This document shows positions 9,440-20,514 of a DNA stretch of 64,000 bases, piece after piece. Source of the stretch: Leptoclinus maculatus (taxonomy: Eukaryota > Chordata > Actinopteri > Perciformes > Stichaeidae); NCBI GenBank assembly GCA_032191485.1, contig JAVDOI010000125.1, forward strand, positions 118,572 through 182,571, read 5' to 3'. A model generated the notes under the pieces. It was not told the DNA's origin. It did no database searches and saw only the letters and a list, made by a program, of their open reading frames with translations. Position 1 is the first letter of the stretch. Every line of letters starts with the position of its first letter. The translations under genes were made by a program, and so were the position numbers.

Positions 9440-10517
9440 GAGTTTGAAATTTAATTTAAAGCAGGATGAAAGGAAAGATGGAAGGATGGATGAGGGCGGT
9501 GTGGAGGACAGACAGAGCGTGGTGTGTTCAGGTGAAACACTGGAGTTCCTCATAGAACTGCAGGTCAGAAGTTAAAAAGTTCAACACGGAAATTCATCTC
9601 CACGAGTTTTTAGTTTCATTTATTTATTCCTTTAAAGTCTTTTGTGCGCACATTTTAGAAACACATTTTTTAGTCCAGATGATGTACAGACGGGCAGCGA
9701 GTGACTCGTGTTGTTGTTGTTGTTGTTGGGTAAATAAATGATAGAACTTGATATCTGATTGGTGCATATACTCGCATACTTGCCGATGCCTGATACCGTA
9801 TTTTAGGCTTAATTGGAGGCCCCCCCACCCCCACACAAGCATCCTAAACTGGGCTGATGAAGGCAGGTTGGGACATTTGAACATATCGGCCAACTTCACA
9901 GCTCGTCTGTGCTGCATCCAAGTCACACAAAAAGAAGAGAAATCTGTGATTGTAGGTTTAATATTTATGAAATTTAATCAAGAAAATACAACTTATTTAT
10001 TTACATGTATATAAAAAAGTCAATATGACGAGGAAGCTGCTATACATCGTTTTTATTACTTTATTACTCAGTTGTGATTCTAAAAGAACTATTTCAGATT
10101 TAAACGCCACCTGACCATCGATCCTAATGCTAAACCACCAGTACGTGTGTCCATTAATAATATGTTTCACACGTACATAATCAACGAGGAGAGGCTACAG
10201 AGGGGGGGGGGGGGGGAGCAGAGAGAAAGAGGTCCAGTCAAAGAGCCCGAGGCAGAGTGACCAGACGTATTGTCTGAGAGAGAAGAGGAGGAGAGAAGTG
10301 GAGAAACATGATGGAGGAAAGGAGGCCAAACAAGAGGAGGACCATGAGGAGATAAAAGCAAGGTCCTAGAAAACAGAATCCATCGGATGCAACTAATAAC
10401 ATGTTTAAAAAGCTTACTTTATGAGATACGTGTCATTTATTAATTTGGTTTTCCACAACAGCAGAGGATGTAAAATAAGAGAAAGAGTAAAAACAAAAGG
10501 ATGACTGAGGATATAAA
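9440..10517. other. Intron, mostly non-repetitive
   Basis: No gene seen. A (GTT)n run is at 9708-9727 and a 14-base G run is at 10202-10215. Confidence 0.6.
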
Positions 10518-10560
<43 letters not shown>

Positions 10561-11204
10561 CTGTAAATGGGAAAACAGTCCAAAAGAAGAATGAGTGACA
10601 TGAAGAAGTGGGACAAATGAAGGCAAAGAGGTCAAACAGATAAACAAGGAGGAAGAAGGAGGAAGAATGTGGGGAAACTGTTCAAATAATGTAAATTAAA
10701 GCATTAATAATAATAATTAACCATTAACAACTATTATTTAATTATTTGTTAAGTCAGTAAAACTATTAGAGTTTAACTAATAATAAATGAGTTTAGAATT
10801 CATTAATGATGGTTCTTATGAAGTGTAACCAATATTTCAGTATTGAACAAACAAAACCAGTAACGGGGATTTTACCATTTAAAGTGTAAATTAGATTAAA
10901 AAGAGAAACAGTTGGAGATGAGACAGAAGAGGAGGGATTAATAATGGAAAATGGAGTCCCACTGTGGGGTCAGACATCGATTACTGAAGAACACCTTGAC
11001 ACACTCGCTCACAAAGATGCATATACAGATACAGGAAACAGGGCTACACACACACACACACACAAGTGGACATACACACTCATACACACACACACACACA
11101 CACACACTCGGACAGAGAGTCCGAACGCCCGCTTCGCCTCGATGAAACTAGAAGACAATCAATAGTGAGGGCAGAACCACAATACTGTTCTCCATCATGA
11201 CTAT

Positions 11205-11243
<39 letters not shown>

Positions 11244-11379
11244 TCAGATCGATGGCTGTCCGCTGTGTCCACGGTTACCGAGCATCGACCCCCGCCGCTA
11301 ATGGCGACCAAGGAACCTTGGGAATTAGTGTGTGATTGATTGACAGACTGCTTCAAAGACACACGCATCATATAGAAGC

Positions 11380-11411
<32 letters not shown>
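10518..11411. repeat. GA array then CA/GT arrays with AT-rich spacer
   Basis: (GA)20 is at 10519-10558. AC arrays are at 11048-11064, 11083-11107 and 11208-11239, and a GT array is at 11382-11411. The spacer 10600-11040 has no recognised feature. Confidence 0.9.
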
Positions 11412-11413
<2 letters not shown>

Positions 11414-11818
11414 CAGTGGTCCCTTGTGGGTTGTCCATACGTTGTTTACCCATCTCTTTTTCCTTCCCATGCATCCTAATGTTTTTCCGAAGGACGAAAG
11501 AGAGAGAGAGAAGAGGAGACAGGAAGCAGGAATGGAAATAGGAAGTGTGGACAAAGAGGATTATGACAGAAGAGAGGTGAATCGTCAGCGTAACGTGACA
11601 TACCAAATCGACTCGTCGGAAAAATCGAGCGGAAGTCAAGGTTGGTTCAATTCAAGACTTTTAAACAAAGATGTGTCCGTATTTTTTATCACTTTGTCCT
11701 TCATGTAAAAGTCCAAACTTCTCTGTAACTGAAACACTGATCAGATAATCTTTTGCTCTTCTTTGTAGTGTGTAAAACAGTATTCTTGGCCTGTTTACAT
11801 CGCTTGTACTCATCATAG

Positions 11819-12035
11819 CGTTGAATGGATCGCCATGAAACTTGGTACAGTTGCCCATGATGCCTGCAGGATGCATACCAACTACTTTGGTGATCCTCTG
11901 ACTTTTCTCTCTAGCGCCACCAGCAGGTCAACGATTGTCATTTATCCGGTGAAATATCTACATCTACAGAACGGATCGGTACAAAGTTCGGTCCAGACGT
12001 TAATGTTTCCGAAGGGATGAATCCTAATGTCTTTT
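11819..12035 (+). repeat. Dispersed fish repeat with two internal tandem copies
   Basis: It contains GTTGAATGGATCGCCATGAA, ACTTTGGTGATCCTCTGACT and CTAGCGCCACCAGCAGGTCA, then a second, diverged copy (GAACGGATCGGTACAAAGTT ... GGGATGAATCCTAATG). I recognise this as a very common teleost repeat; I do not know its official family name. Confidence 0.65.
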
Positions 12036-12299
12036 GTGGAACAAACTAAAGAAGAAAAGCCATAAAGAAGAGATAGAAACAATGAACCGACAAGATTTGA
12101 TTTTGTCCCTAAAGTCTTGGCAAAAACATGTTTTTGCACTATGCAGCCTGGGTGTGAAATAATGTGTTAAAAACCCCACACCGCCACTTTGCCCTCACAG
12201 GTCTCTCATGTAAAATAGATAAATGTATTTATTAGAGACTTCCTGATTAAGCAAAAGCTAAAAGAACAGTGCAGAAACTTCCACAGAAAAGGAGAAAAT

Positions 12300-12590
12300 C
12301 TGAAACTAGAATAACCGCCTCGCGGTCGTATTCTTCCGCCACTCAGTCAAGTTGCGGTTAACAACCATGTCTGTTCAAAATGTCACCACTTAGTCATCTT
12401 TAATTATTTGTGTGAAATTGTCAGGATTAACATTAATGAATGACCTTTCACCAGCAAATTATAATCACTTCATCCCGAAGCCCAAGTGGAAGTTAGTGAA
12501 ACATTTGAAGAAATTCCCTCCAGGCGTTGGTGAGATATCCCGTTCACGAGAAAGGACCGGACCAACGGACCAACGAAGAAAATAATGAGT
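12300..12590 (+). repeat. Dispersed fish repeat ending in GAGATATCCCGTTCACGAGA
   Basis: AATCACTTCATCCCGAAGCC, AAATTCCCTCCAGGCGTTGG and GGTGAGATATCCCGTTCACG are words of a frequent teleost repeat. The copy is diverged. Confidence 0.6.
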
Positions 12591-13680
12591 CATGATTTGT
12601 GGTGTATTATGTTCGAAAGTCAGGAAATTATAAAATATAACATACTGAAGATGTTGATGGCGGTTGAAGTTATAAATGTTGAAACGTTTGACTTCAGACT
12701 TTTCAAAATAAAAGCTAAATTGTTTGAGAGAGTTTGACAATTGACAACGATTGTTGAACTTGAAGTCTCTAAGTGAGTTCTTCATTTTGACCAAACAAAG
12801 CTTCCTGGTCTCTTGGTAGGGGACCAGGACTGTGTCCTACATAGCACATGTTAGTCATTAACGCCCCACCCACCATGAAGGAAGCGAACCGTCTCCTTCT
12901 CCTGTAAGGCCTTTTTCAGTAAAAGCATCCACTACATGGCGATATTCTAAATGAGATCTGACAGTGTCCTTCCACAGCACAGTGCGTCAGGATGGTCTTT
13001 AATAGCTTTGAGTTTGCTGGTGGAGGCTGTTGGGTGATCTTCAAGAGTCCTAAACCCCCCCCCCCACCGCCCCTGAGCTCGCGTGAAACCCACCCCATTT
13101 GGCCGTGGTTATAAATATTTAATCCACTGCACCTACATCTCTGACGAAGTGCTCCGAACACGCTCTCAGAGACGGAGTGACACTTTGAATAAAACAAACA
13201 GGAAAACAGAGAAATTGCTCTTTGTGTTCTGAATTTAGAAACACACTGTTCTGTGTTTCTGTTTTTTTTAGTTTTTCTGTTTTTCAGTTTTTTTCTCCCC
13301 CTTTCTTCCTGCGAGCACTCGGAGTGCCAATTTACAAATGCAGTCGATTGCTCTTGTGCTGAGTCAAATAGATTTCAGCTCCGCACTCTGGCACTTAGGT
13401 GGCCCATCTTTAGCTTTCACTACAAGTCCAAGACGCCCATTTGGAACCATTTCACAGCGGCCATTTTGTGTCATCTCTGATCGACACAGACACCGGCTTT
13501 AGAGTCATCGTCTTTGCCAAGTCTTCGACTTAAAGATGTCTTTGAGTCTGTAAACAGGAAGTCTTTAGCAACAACATTTAGTCACCAGACTCCATTAGAA
13601 CATTTCCATTAAGTTGAACTGGAAAAGCAACTGGGTTTGAAGGTTGATGACAAGTAATACAGTAATGCTTGTTAAAAGTC
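12591..13680. other. Non-repetitive intron
   Basis: No gene recognised. A short C run lies at 13055-13070, and the ORFs have no family resemblance. Confidence 0.55.
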
Positions 13681-14429
13681 AAGGGTTAGAGGTTAAATTC
13701 TATTAAATCCCATGTTATTGGCTCTATTTCCTGTAAAAAGACAGACTAGTTTATCCATTGCCTAATAAAGTTCAATAAAACTGGGTCGTTTTTTTAAATA
13801 AGTCAATGGTAAAGGTTCTATTGCCTAATAAAGTCAATGATTTAGGATTCTGTTCACAGTTAAAGTTGGTAGGATCTTTTAACTGGTTATGAAACAGTCT
13901 CCGTAATACAGATGCCTCTATATGACCTACATCAGTAAACAAGAGCATCAGAGACAAGATTGTCTATTTTCTATATAGTTATTCTTAATGCTTGACATCA
14001 GACGGACTGTCAGAGGTTTTTAAAGGCAGTCTGGTGCTCAGAAACACTACCGCGTGGGCTCTACTGCCTAAAAAAAGGCAATAATTTGAAGTTATATTGC
14101 CAATTTTTAGTCTATGGTTACGGTTGTATTAATTCATGAAGTCAACATACAGTATAAAGTTAAAATACGCTAAAATTGGTTATGTGTTGCCTAATAAAGT
14201 CTGTAGTTCGGTGTTCAAATCTCTGATTAAAGTCAAAGGTATGTGTTCTAAAGCCAATGATTAGGCGCTCCATCAGTCAATCATTATGGTTGCCTAATGA
14301 AGTCAAGTGTTGTGTTTTCTATTAGATTTTTAAAGTCAGTGGTTAGAAGTTTCCAATGCCTAATGAAGTCAATACAAGAAGGACAAAATGATTAAAGAAA
14401 ATGTAAGTGGTTATTTGTTCCCTTAATCA
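13680..14429 (+). repeat. Degenerate ancestors of the 33-bp minisatellite
   Basis: Words such as GCCTAATAAAGTCAATG, AAAGTCAATGATTTAGG and ATTGCCTAATAAAGTC recur every 30-60 bp with many substitutions. They share the AAAGTCAATGGTTAGAG core of the array that follows. Confidence 0.6.
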
Positions 14430-14870
14430 ATGGTTAGAGACTCTTTTCCCTGTGTAAAGTCAATGGTTAGAGACTCTTTTCCCTGTGTAAAGTCAATGGT
14501 TAGAGACTCTTTTCCCTGTGTAAAGTCAATGGTTAGAGACTCTTTTCCCTGTGTAAAGTCAATGGTTAGAGACTCTTTTCCTTGTGTAAAGTCAATGGTT
14601 AGAGACTCTTTTCCTTGTGTAAAGTCAATGGTTAGAGACTCTTTTGCCTGTGTAAAGTCAATGGTTAGAGACTCTTTTCCCTGTGTAAAGTCAATGGTTA
14701 GAGACTCTTTTCCCTGTGTAAAGTCAATGGTTAGAGACTCTTTTCCTTGTGTAAAGTCAATGGTTAGAGACTCTTTTCCCTGTGTAAAGTCAATGGTTAG
14801 AGACTCTTTTCCCTGTGTAAAGTCAATGGTTAGAGACTCTTTTCCCTGTGTAAAGTCAATGGTTAGACTC
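14430..14870 (+). repeat. 33-bp minisatellite, about 13 near-identical units
   Basis: Each unit reads ATGGTTAGAGACTCTTTTCC then CTGTGTAAAGTCA. Only a few units differ, by CCC/CCT or CCC/GCC. Because 33 is divisible by three, an open frame repeating MVRDSFPCVKS results. This is a repeat translation, not evidence for a protein. Confidence 0.97.
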
Positions 14871-14879
14871 TTTAAATCA

Positions 14880-15440
14880 ATAGTTAATGTTTATGTTGAA
14901 TTTGTAAAGTAAGAAAAATGAAAAAGCATAAGGACTTTGTCCATCTTGGAAAATGTATCCCTTTATCTCTGAAACATGGTGGATTGAGAAGTCTTTCTTT
15001 CAGTTAGTGAACAAATCCCTAAATTGGTGAAGATCAAATTTTTAAACAAAACAACTCCTCACAGAACCAACAATCCTCTTTTATTAGCAGCAATTACTTT
15101 GCTGGTACAAACAAGTGTTTTATGGTAATAACGTGTGCTGCAGGTTATTATAGTTTATTACCTCATTGATTTTGTTCTGGCAAAATCAACACAATTAAAG
15201 TTCCTTTAGTAGCTTTAAGGGCTCTGCAGAGGGGGAACCGGAGGATGGGCGCCAGGCTTCGGTCGGGACGAAGAGAAGAATTCCTCCACTATATCTTTAC
15301 ATTGGGAATAGTCATAACTGCCACTTTAATGCTCTAAAATGTAACAAACAGAACAGGAAGAAATGGTACAATATTGGTTTCTGTAGCTACACGAGAAGAC
15401 ATCTAGTGTTTAAACTCAACCGGTGGGAGGCGCTAGCCGA
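14880..15440. other. Non-repetitive intron
   Basis: No gene recognised. A GC-richer stretch with GGGCGCCAGGCTTCGGTCGG is at 15248-15268. Confidence 0.5.
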
Positions 15441-15444
15441 CGAT

Positions 15445-15445
<1 letters not shown>

Positions 15446-15477
<32 letters not shown>

Positions 15478-15610
15478 CCATCATATAGATGCAGGAGGTG
15501 GAAGGAAAAGAAGAAGAGGAGGAGGAGAGATGAAAAGGACTTTATGTCACTTTAGTCCTCTTCAGCCCTCCCTCCCCCTTCGTCTCCCCCTTCGTCTCTC
15601 CCTGGACCTA

Positions 15611-15646
<36 letters not shown>

Positions 15647-15728
15647 GGTGCACATAAGAGTCCTCAGATGAGTGTATTCTTTTCAGGACAAGATTGAAAG
15701 CACTTCATCTGTAACCTACACAGAGTAC

Positions 15729-15802
<74 letters not shown>

Positions 15803-16118
15803 ATGGACAAGTGAGGTAAATGTGTGTGTATGCGCCAGATGTGTTTATGTTTGTCACTGCAAAATGTGTTTGTTCCAAAAATGAGTGTTTACGAACCGTG
15901 TGTGTGTGCGTGTGTGTGTGTCAAAGTGTATTTGTGTTTTTTTTGTGGAGTGTGTGTATTAAAAAAACGTCTTTGTGATAAAGTGTTTGTAGTTGTGTTT
16001 ATGTGCCTCTGTGTCCAAACTCTGTGTGTGTGTGTGTGTGAAGACAAGGCGAACCATTGAGCTGTTTTTGAAGTGAATTAACAAGTCAAATGAGTGCCGC
16101 AGCACCCTGCATAGGTTA

Positions 16119-16163
<45 letters not shown>
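15446..16163. repeat. GT/CT/AC array cluster
   Basis: (GT)15 at 15446-15475, CT at 15614-15644, GT at 15731-15801, irregular GT-rich sequence at 15816-16040 and AC at 16120-16163. Confidence 0.95.
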
Positions 16164-16167
<4 letters not shown>

Positions 16168-16179
16168 TATCATCACAGC

Positions 16180-16690
16180 GTCTTTGTTAAGGAAGATGAG
16201 GCCAATTAAACTGATATCACTCTCTTGTTGTCGTTTGTGCCTCCTCCCTCTCTCTCTCTCTCTCTGTTCCATCCATCTTATTTTTGCCTTTTCTCTCCTT
16301 CCCTTCATCCTTTCCTTCGTCTGGCTCAGTCTTCCTTTCCTTTCTCCTCACGTCCTTCTTCCTCCATCCACCTTTCTGTCTATATTAAGAGCTCTTTGCA
16401 TCTTCCCTCCTTCCTCTGTTTCTTCTTCTTCTTCTTCTTCTTCTTTGTTTAAAGTCGTCACTTTTCTTCCTAAAGTTCTTAAATGTGATTTTATCAGTTC
16501 TTCCTTGTGTGTCTTTCTTCCTCCTCCCTTCTTTCCTTCCTCCTTCCCTTCTTCCATCGCCTCCATCTTACCAACAACCTCCTCTCGTTGTCATCATCTT
16601 CTTCTTCTTCTTCTTCTTCATCTCCTCATCCTTTTGCTCTCTTCTCACCATTTTTCCTCCAAACTGTGTTCTGTGTGTTTTCTAACAGTG
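16180..16690. repeat. Pyrimidine-rich tract with (CTT)n
   Basis: Mostly C/T on the plus strand, with CTT runs at 16420-16445 and 16598-16620. Long open frames here are composition artefacts. Confidence 0.85.
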
Positions 16691-16694
16691 TGAT

Positions 16695-16815
16695 GAATGT
16701 CCATCTGTGATTGGCTGAAGCCCCCCATCGCCGTGGCGCCCGCGAGGTCGTAAACAACAGCCCGTCTCCCCCGGCAACGTGGCGTCTCCATGGACGCAGG
16801 GCGGCTAAGACGACC
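16695..16815. promoter_or_regulatory. CpG-rich unique patch, possible regulatory element
   Basis: It contains GATTGGCTGAAG (CCAAT box), GTGGCGCCCGCGAGG, CCCGGCAACGTGGCG and TCCATGGACGC in a simple-repeat desert. There is no coding signal. Function is inferred only from composition. Confidence 0.3.
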
Positions 16816-16825
16816 GACTCTGCGC

Positions 16826-16828
<3 letters not shown>

Positions 16829-16865
<37 letters not shown>

Positions 16866-16918
16866 CTGAGGCGGAATGCGACATCCGACGACTGCCAAGT
16901 GTGTGTGTTGTAAATATG

Positions 16919-16959
<41 letters not shown>

Positions 16960-17031
16960 TAATGAGCGATCATAAGTGAGCAAATGTTTTCTCTGGGTTC
17001 CACTAATGTTCCGACAAACACACACATTTCG

Positions 17032-17079
<48 letters not shown>

Positions 17080-17103
17080 CTGATGTATGTGTGTGTGTGT
17101 GTG
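16829..17103. repeat. GT, GT and AC arrays
   Basis: GT at 16829-16863 and 16923-16958, AC at 17034-17075, GT at 17087-17103. Confidence 0.96.
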
Positions 17104-17159
17104 TCATTAGTATGCCACAGTGAGCTGTGTCCATATGTCACTAAACACAACCATGTTTT

Positions 17160-17167
17160 ATTTATCC

Positions 17168-17216
<49 letters not shown>

Positions 17217-18358
17217 AGGCCAACAGTCACTGTCAAGGGGACGGAGGGAAGGAAGGAGGGAAGGAGGGAAAGATGGAGAGGAAAAAGAAAATTGTTTAAA
17301 AAGAGATTTGAAGGTAAGAGCAAGGTGAGAGGAAGAGGAATGGTTGAGGGAGAAATGTGGGGAGATGGAAGAGGAAGAGGAAGGGAGGGATGAAGAAGAG
17401 GAAGTTTGAAGAGGGAGAGATGAGAGGATGAGGAGGAGGAAGAAACAGGGCAGGAAGGAGGGAAATGAGGGGATGGAAGGATGGAAGGAGGCAATGAAGG
17501 AGACGAAAAGGAAAGCGGAGAAGAGAGGGCAATATGGCAGGTGTGAAGTAAAAGAGAGGGAAGAAGAGAAAACAGGGGAGGAAGGAGAGAGATTAGAGGA
17601 AAGTAAGGACGGAGGCAAGGAACATGAAAAGGGTGGGAGGTTAGGAAGGAGGGAGGGAGGGTCAGACAAAATAAAAGGAGATGAAAAGGAGGGAAGAGGA
17701 GGAGAGGAAATTAGAGGGGAGAGTGGGAGGTGTGTTACAAATGAATGAGGGCAGGGAGCGAAAAAAGGAGGGCAAGAATGAAAGATAGGAAGCAGGAACA
17801 AAAGGTTACAAAGGATGGAGAGAGGGATTAAGGAGACAAGAAAGGAGGCGAGGGAGATGAAAAGGGCAGAGGAAGGAAAGAAGGGAGGAGAGTCAAGGAA
17901 GAAAGAGGAATGGAAAGGAGGGAGGAAGTTAAAAGTAGGGAAGAAGAGGGAAAAAAGGAAAGGAAGGAAGTAAAGGGGACGGACTAAAAGAAAGGAGGAA
18001 ATGAAAAAGGGAGGAAGGGAGGAAAAGAAAAATAATTAGGAAGGAAGAAGCACAAAAAGTAGGAAGAGAGATGAGTCGAGGAAGAAGAAGGAAAGAAAAG
18101 AAGGAGGAAGAGGGGAGGGAGGGAGGGAGAATAGAAGCTAGGAAGGAAGCTAGAGAGAAAGTAGGAAGTGAAAAAAGGAGGAGAGGAAGTAGAAAAGTAG
18201 GATTCACAAAGGAAAGAGGGAGAAATAAAGGAGAGAACGAGGTAAGAAAAGGAAGATAAGAGTCGTAGGAAGGCAAGAAAAGCAAGGAATGAAGGGAGAT
18301 GAGTCGAGAAAGAAGGGAGGGAGGGAAAGAGGAGGGAGGGATGGACAGATGGAGGAGT
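17160..18358 (+). repeat. 1.2-kb polypurine tract
   Basis: It begins with (GA)21 at 17170-17212, then AGGA/GGGA/GAAG-rich sequence with very few pyrimidines. Long minus-strand open frames rich in Ser, Pro, Phe and Leu arise from it. Confidence 0.95.
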
Positions 18359-18399
18359 GGGACCCCAGAGACGTGTCATTCATCACACCACCATGCAGT

Positions 18400-18667
18400 C
18401 TGCACTCGTTCGCCCTCTCTCTCTCTCTCTGCAGGTCTTTTTCTCTTCTTCTTCTTCTTCTTACATTAACATCTTTCTCTCTTTCCCTCCATTCATTCAT
18501 TCATTCATTCATTCATTCTTTTCCTCTTTCCTCTTTCCTTCCCTCCATCTTCTCGTTTGTTGTCAACTCCTCAACAATCTGTCTTTCTCCCCCTTTTTCT
18601 CTCTCTGGCACTCGTTTTTAGGTTTCATCATCTCCTCTGGCGACATCCCTCCTTCTTTCTCTCCATT

Positions 18668-18704
<37 letters not shown>

Positions 18705-18790
18705 ACAGACTTTTCTTTCCATCTATTTACACTTTTGGTGCAGAAAAGCTCTTTCTTCTTCTTCTTCTTCTTCTTCTTCTTCGGTTTCTT
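18400..18790 (+). repeat. Polypyrimidine tract
   Basis: CT runs (18416-18432, 18670-18703), ATTC repeats (18489-18519) and CTT repeats (18749-18782). Confidence 0.95.
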
Positions 18791-18799
18791 CCACTCGCG

Positions 18800-19076
18800 G
18801 ATCAGAGAGAAATGGGAGGGATGGAGAGACGAGGATGAGGAGGTTGTAAAGGAGAGGAGGAAGAAGGGAGGGAGGATGAGGTGGAGGTGAAGATGGGAAT
18901 GCGATGAAGTCAGGGAAATTAGGAAAAGGACAGAAGGGAAGCAGGTGGTCGAGTGGGGGAAGGAGGGATGAGAGGAGGAAAGGAAACTGGACAAGGAGGG
19001 ATGAAGAAACAGTGAAGTGGAGGTGAGAAAGAAGGGGGGATGAAAACAAGGGAAGAGAGGAGAAGAAACGGGCGAT
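18800..19076 (+). repeat. Second polypurine tract
   Basis: GGAGAGAC/GGAGGAAG-rich sequence, so strand asymmetry switches back after the pyrimidine tract. Confidence 0.9.
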
Positions 19077-19253
19077 ATCTCCAAAACTATCCAACTCTGG
19101 ATTAACAAACAACAAAACAAGTAAGAGACGAACTGTCCCTTTAAAAAACCAGAGATTCACATCAGTAGAAGTTAAAGCGGTACCTCGGTCAGACAAAACC
19201 AGAGTTAAAGGAATAAAACAAAGAAGCAATGAAATAAAAAACCATCATTCATC

Positions 19254-19256
<3 letters not shown>

Positions 19257-19319
<63 letters not shown>
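19257..19319. repeat. (CA)31 array just inside intron 2, near the exon 2 donor
   Basis: On the transcript strand this is (UG)31 starting about 16 nt after the exon 2 5' splice site. Confidence 0.98.
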
Positions 19320-19324
<5 letters not shown>

Positions 19325-19335
19325 CTGTCTCTTAC

Positions 19336-19451
19336 CGGTGTGTGACAGCAGGTTGGGGGACAGCAGGCCGGGGAGGCCCGGGTGCAGCAGCCTGGGGCTT
19401 TCCTGGATCCCTGCACCAGAACAACGCTTCGGAGGACGGCCCGGACGAGAG
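19336..19451 (-). CDS. dach2: dach2-like exon 2: AT-hook-like basic patch and linker
   Basis: This 116-bp exon completes codon 227 and encodes 38 further residues, beginning SRPGRPPKRCSGAGIQESPR and continuing LLHPGLPGLLSPNLLSHT. The SSRPGRPPKR stretch directly after the Ski/Sno/Dac domain is diagnostic of DACH proteins and resembles an AT-hook (PGRPPKR). The remainder parallels the DACH2 linker, with 'ARLL' and 'VPGLLSPGL' in the mammalian protein as remembered. The acceptor is a long pure C/T tract ending CCTCCAG|CTCTCG and the donor is ACCG|GTAAGA. Phase is 2 at entry and 1 at exit, matching exons 1 and 3. A (GT)31 tract on the transcript strand starts about 16 nt into the downstream intron (19257-19319). 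Some mammalian DACH2 isoforms carry an extra short basic insert before SSRPG; no equivalent was recognised here. Confidence 0.93.
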
Positions 19452-19452
19452 C

Positions 19453-19497
19453 TGGAGGGAGGAGGGGGGGAGGGGGGGAGGGAGGAGGGGGGAGAAA
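19453..19497 (+). repeat. G-rich tract opposite the exon 2 polypyrimidine tract
   Basis: GGAGGGAGGAGGGGGGGAGG and further G runs. On the transcript strand this is the C-rich tract of the exon 2 acceptor; on the template strand it could form G-quadruplexes. Confidence 0.9.
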
Positions 19498-19799
19498 AGA
19501 CAGAGAGATTAATCACTACGACACAGAATCAGGTCCACAGCCTCCAGGACGGAGGTCTGTGTAACATGCGATGGTCCACAATCATATGAAATACAGTGTA
19601 ACGATACGATCCAGCTATCATTCAATAAGCAGCTTTTTTATGAACGCAAGTTAGAAAATCTAATATTTTAGACCAATACCTCGATATCCATATCGTCGTT
19701 AAATATTCATCAGTTATGTGGATATAATGAGTAGAGGAAAATAATAAAGTTCTGAAGATGACTTTGCTCTCATGCAGGAAAACACAACAATTATACAAC

Positions 19800-20265
19800 G
19801 ATATCTAATATCTAATATCTAATATCTAATATCTAATATCTAATATCTGGTCTAAAATCCCCATATGGACGTAATATCAATATACTGCACAGCCGTGTTG
19901 TAAGTGTGTCAAGTTCTGAACTACATAAACTGTGATATGTTTAATGTATTCATATTCATTACTCATGTTTATTGTATTTGTTACCATTTACAATAACACT
20001 AGTGTCTTATTAACATTAAACATATTTTACCATATTTTGACTTTATAAAGAGTGAATAAGTCACCTCCTGAGTCAATTTATGTCAATGCATCTTATATCC
20101 CCATAGTATAATACACTATATTATACTACAGCGTCTTAAAATGATATGTCCTACTACAATATATACTACATTATATACTACAATATATACTACAATATAT
20201 ACTACATTATATACTACAATATATACTACATTATATACTACATTATATACTACATTATATTTCTG
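19800..20265. repeat. 7-bp (ATATCTA)n and 12-bp (ATATACTACATT)n arrays
   Basis: About seven ATATCTA units lie at 19800-19848. AATATATACTACATTATATAC-type units lie at about 20150-20262. The sequence between is AT-rich with no other feature. Confidence 0.9.
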
Positions 20266-20514
20266 TGTTGCTCTATTAATGTAGTTATTTATCACATTAT
20301 ATATTATTGCTGCTCATAACCACCACTGTCACTTTACTGTATAACTTGAATCTTATGCAGTTTTACTTATTATTCTTCTTCTCTATGTATTTGTACTGTT
20401 TACAGATGGATCCTCCTCTGGGTACTTTGGTACATGGAGGTTGTTTGTTCTGTAGATCTCATGTGTTTGAGTTCAACAGGAGGAATATTAAAGATATTAA
20501 AGATGTCGGGTTCA

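Larger units (their letters stand above)
8526..19335 (-). other. dach2 intron 2
   Basis: This 10.8-kb intron lies between exons 2 and 3. It contains many CA/GT arrays, dispersed fish repeats at 11819-12590, a 33-bp minisatellite at 14430-14870 and a strand-switching purine/pyrimidine tract at 17160-19076. Confidence 0.9.

Noticed and set aside
14430..14912. 160-codon frame repeating MVRDSFPCVKS
   Set aside because: It comes from the 33-bp period. There is no signal peptide or sequence outside the repeat to support a protein, and it lies inside a dach2 intron on the opposite strand.
3985..17155. Shared words GTCCATATGTCACCAAATAC and GTCCATATGTCACTAAACAC at about 3986 and 17129
   Set aside because: The similarity covers only about 27 bases with no similarity outside, so I could not support a repeat family.
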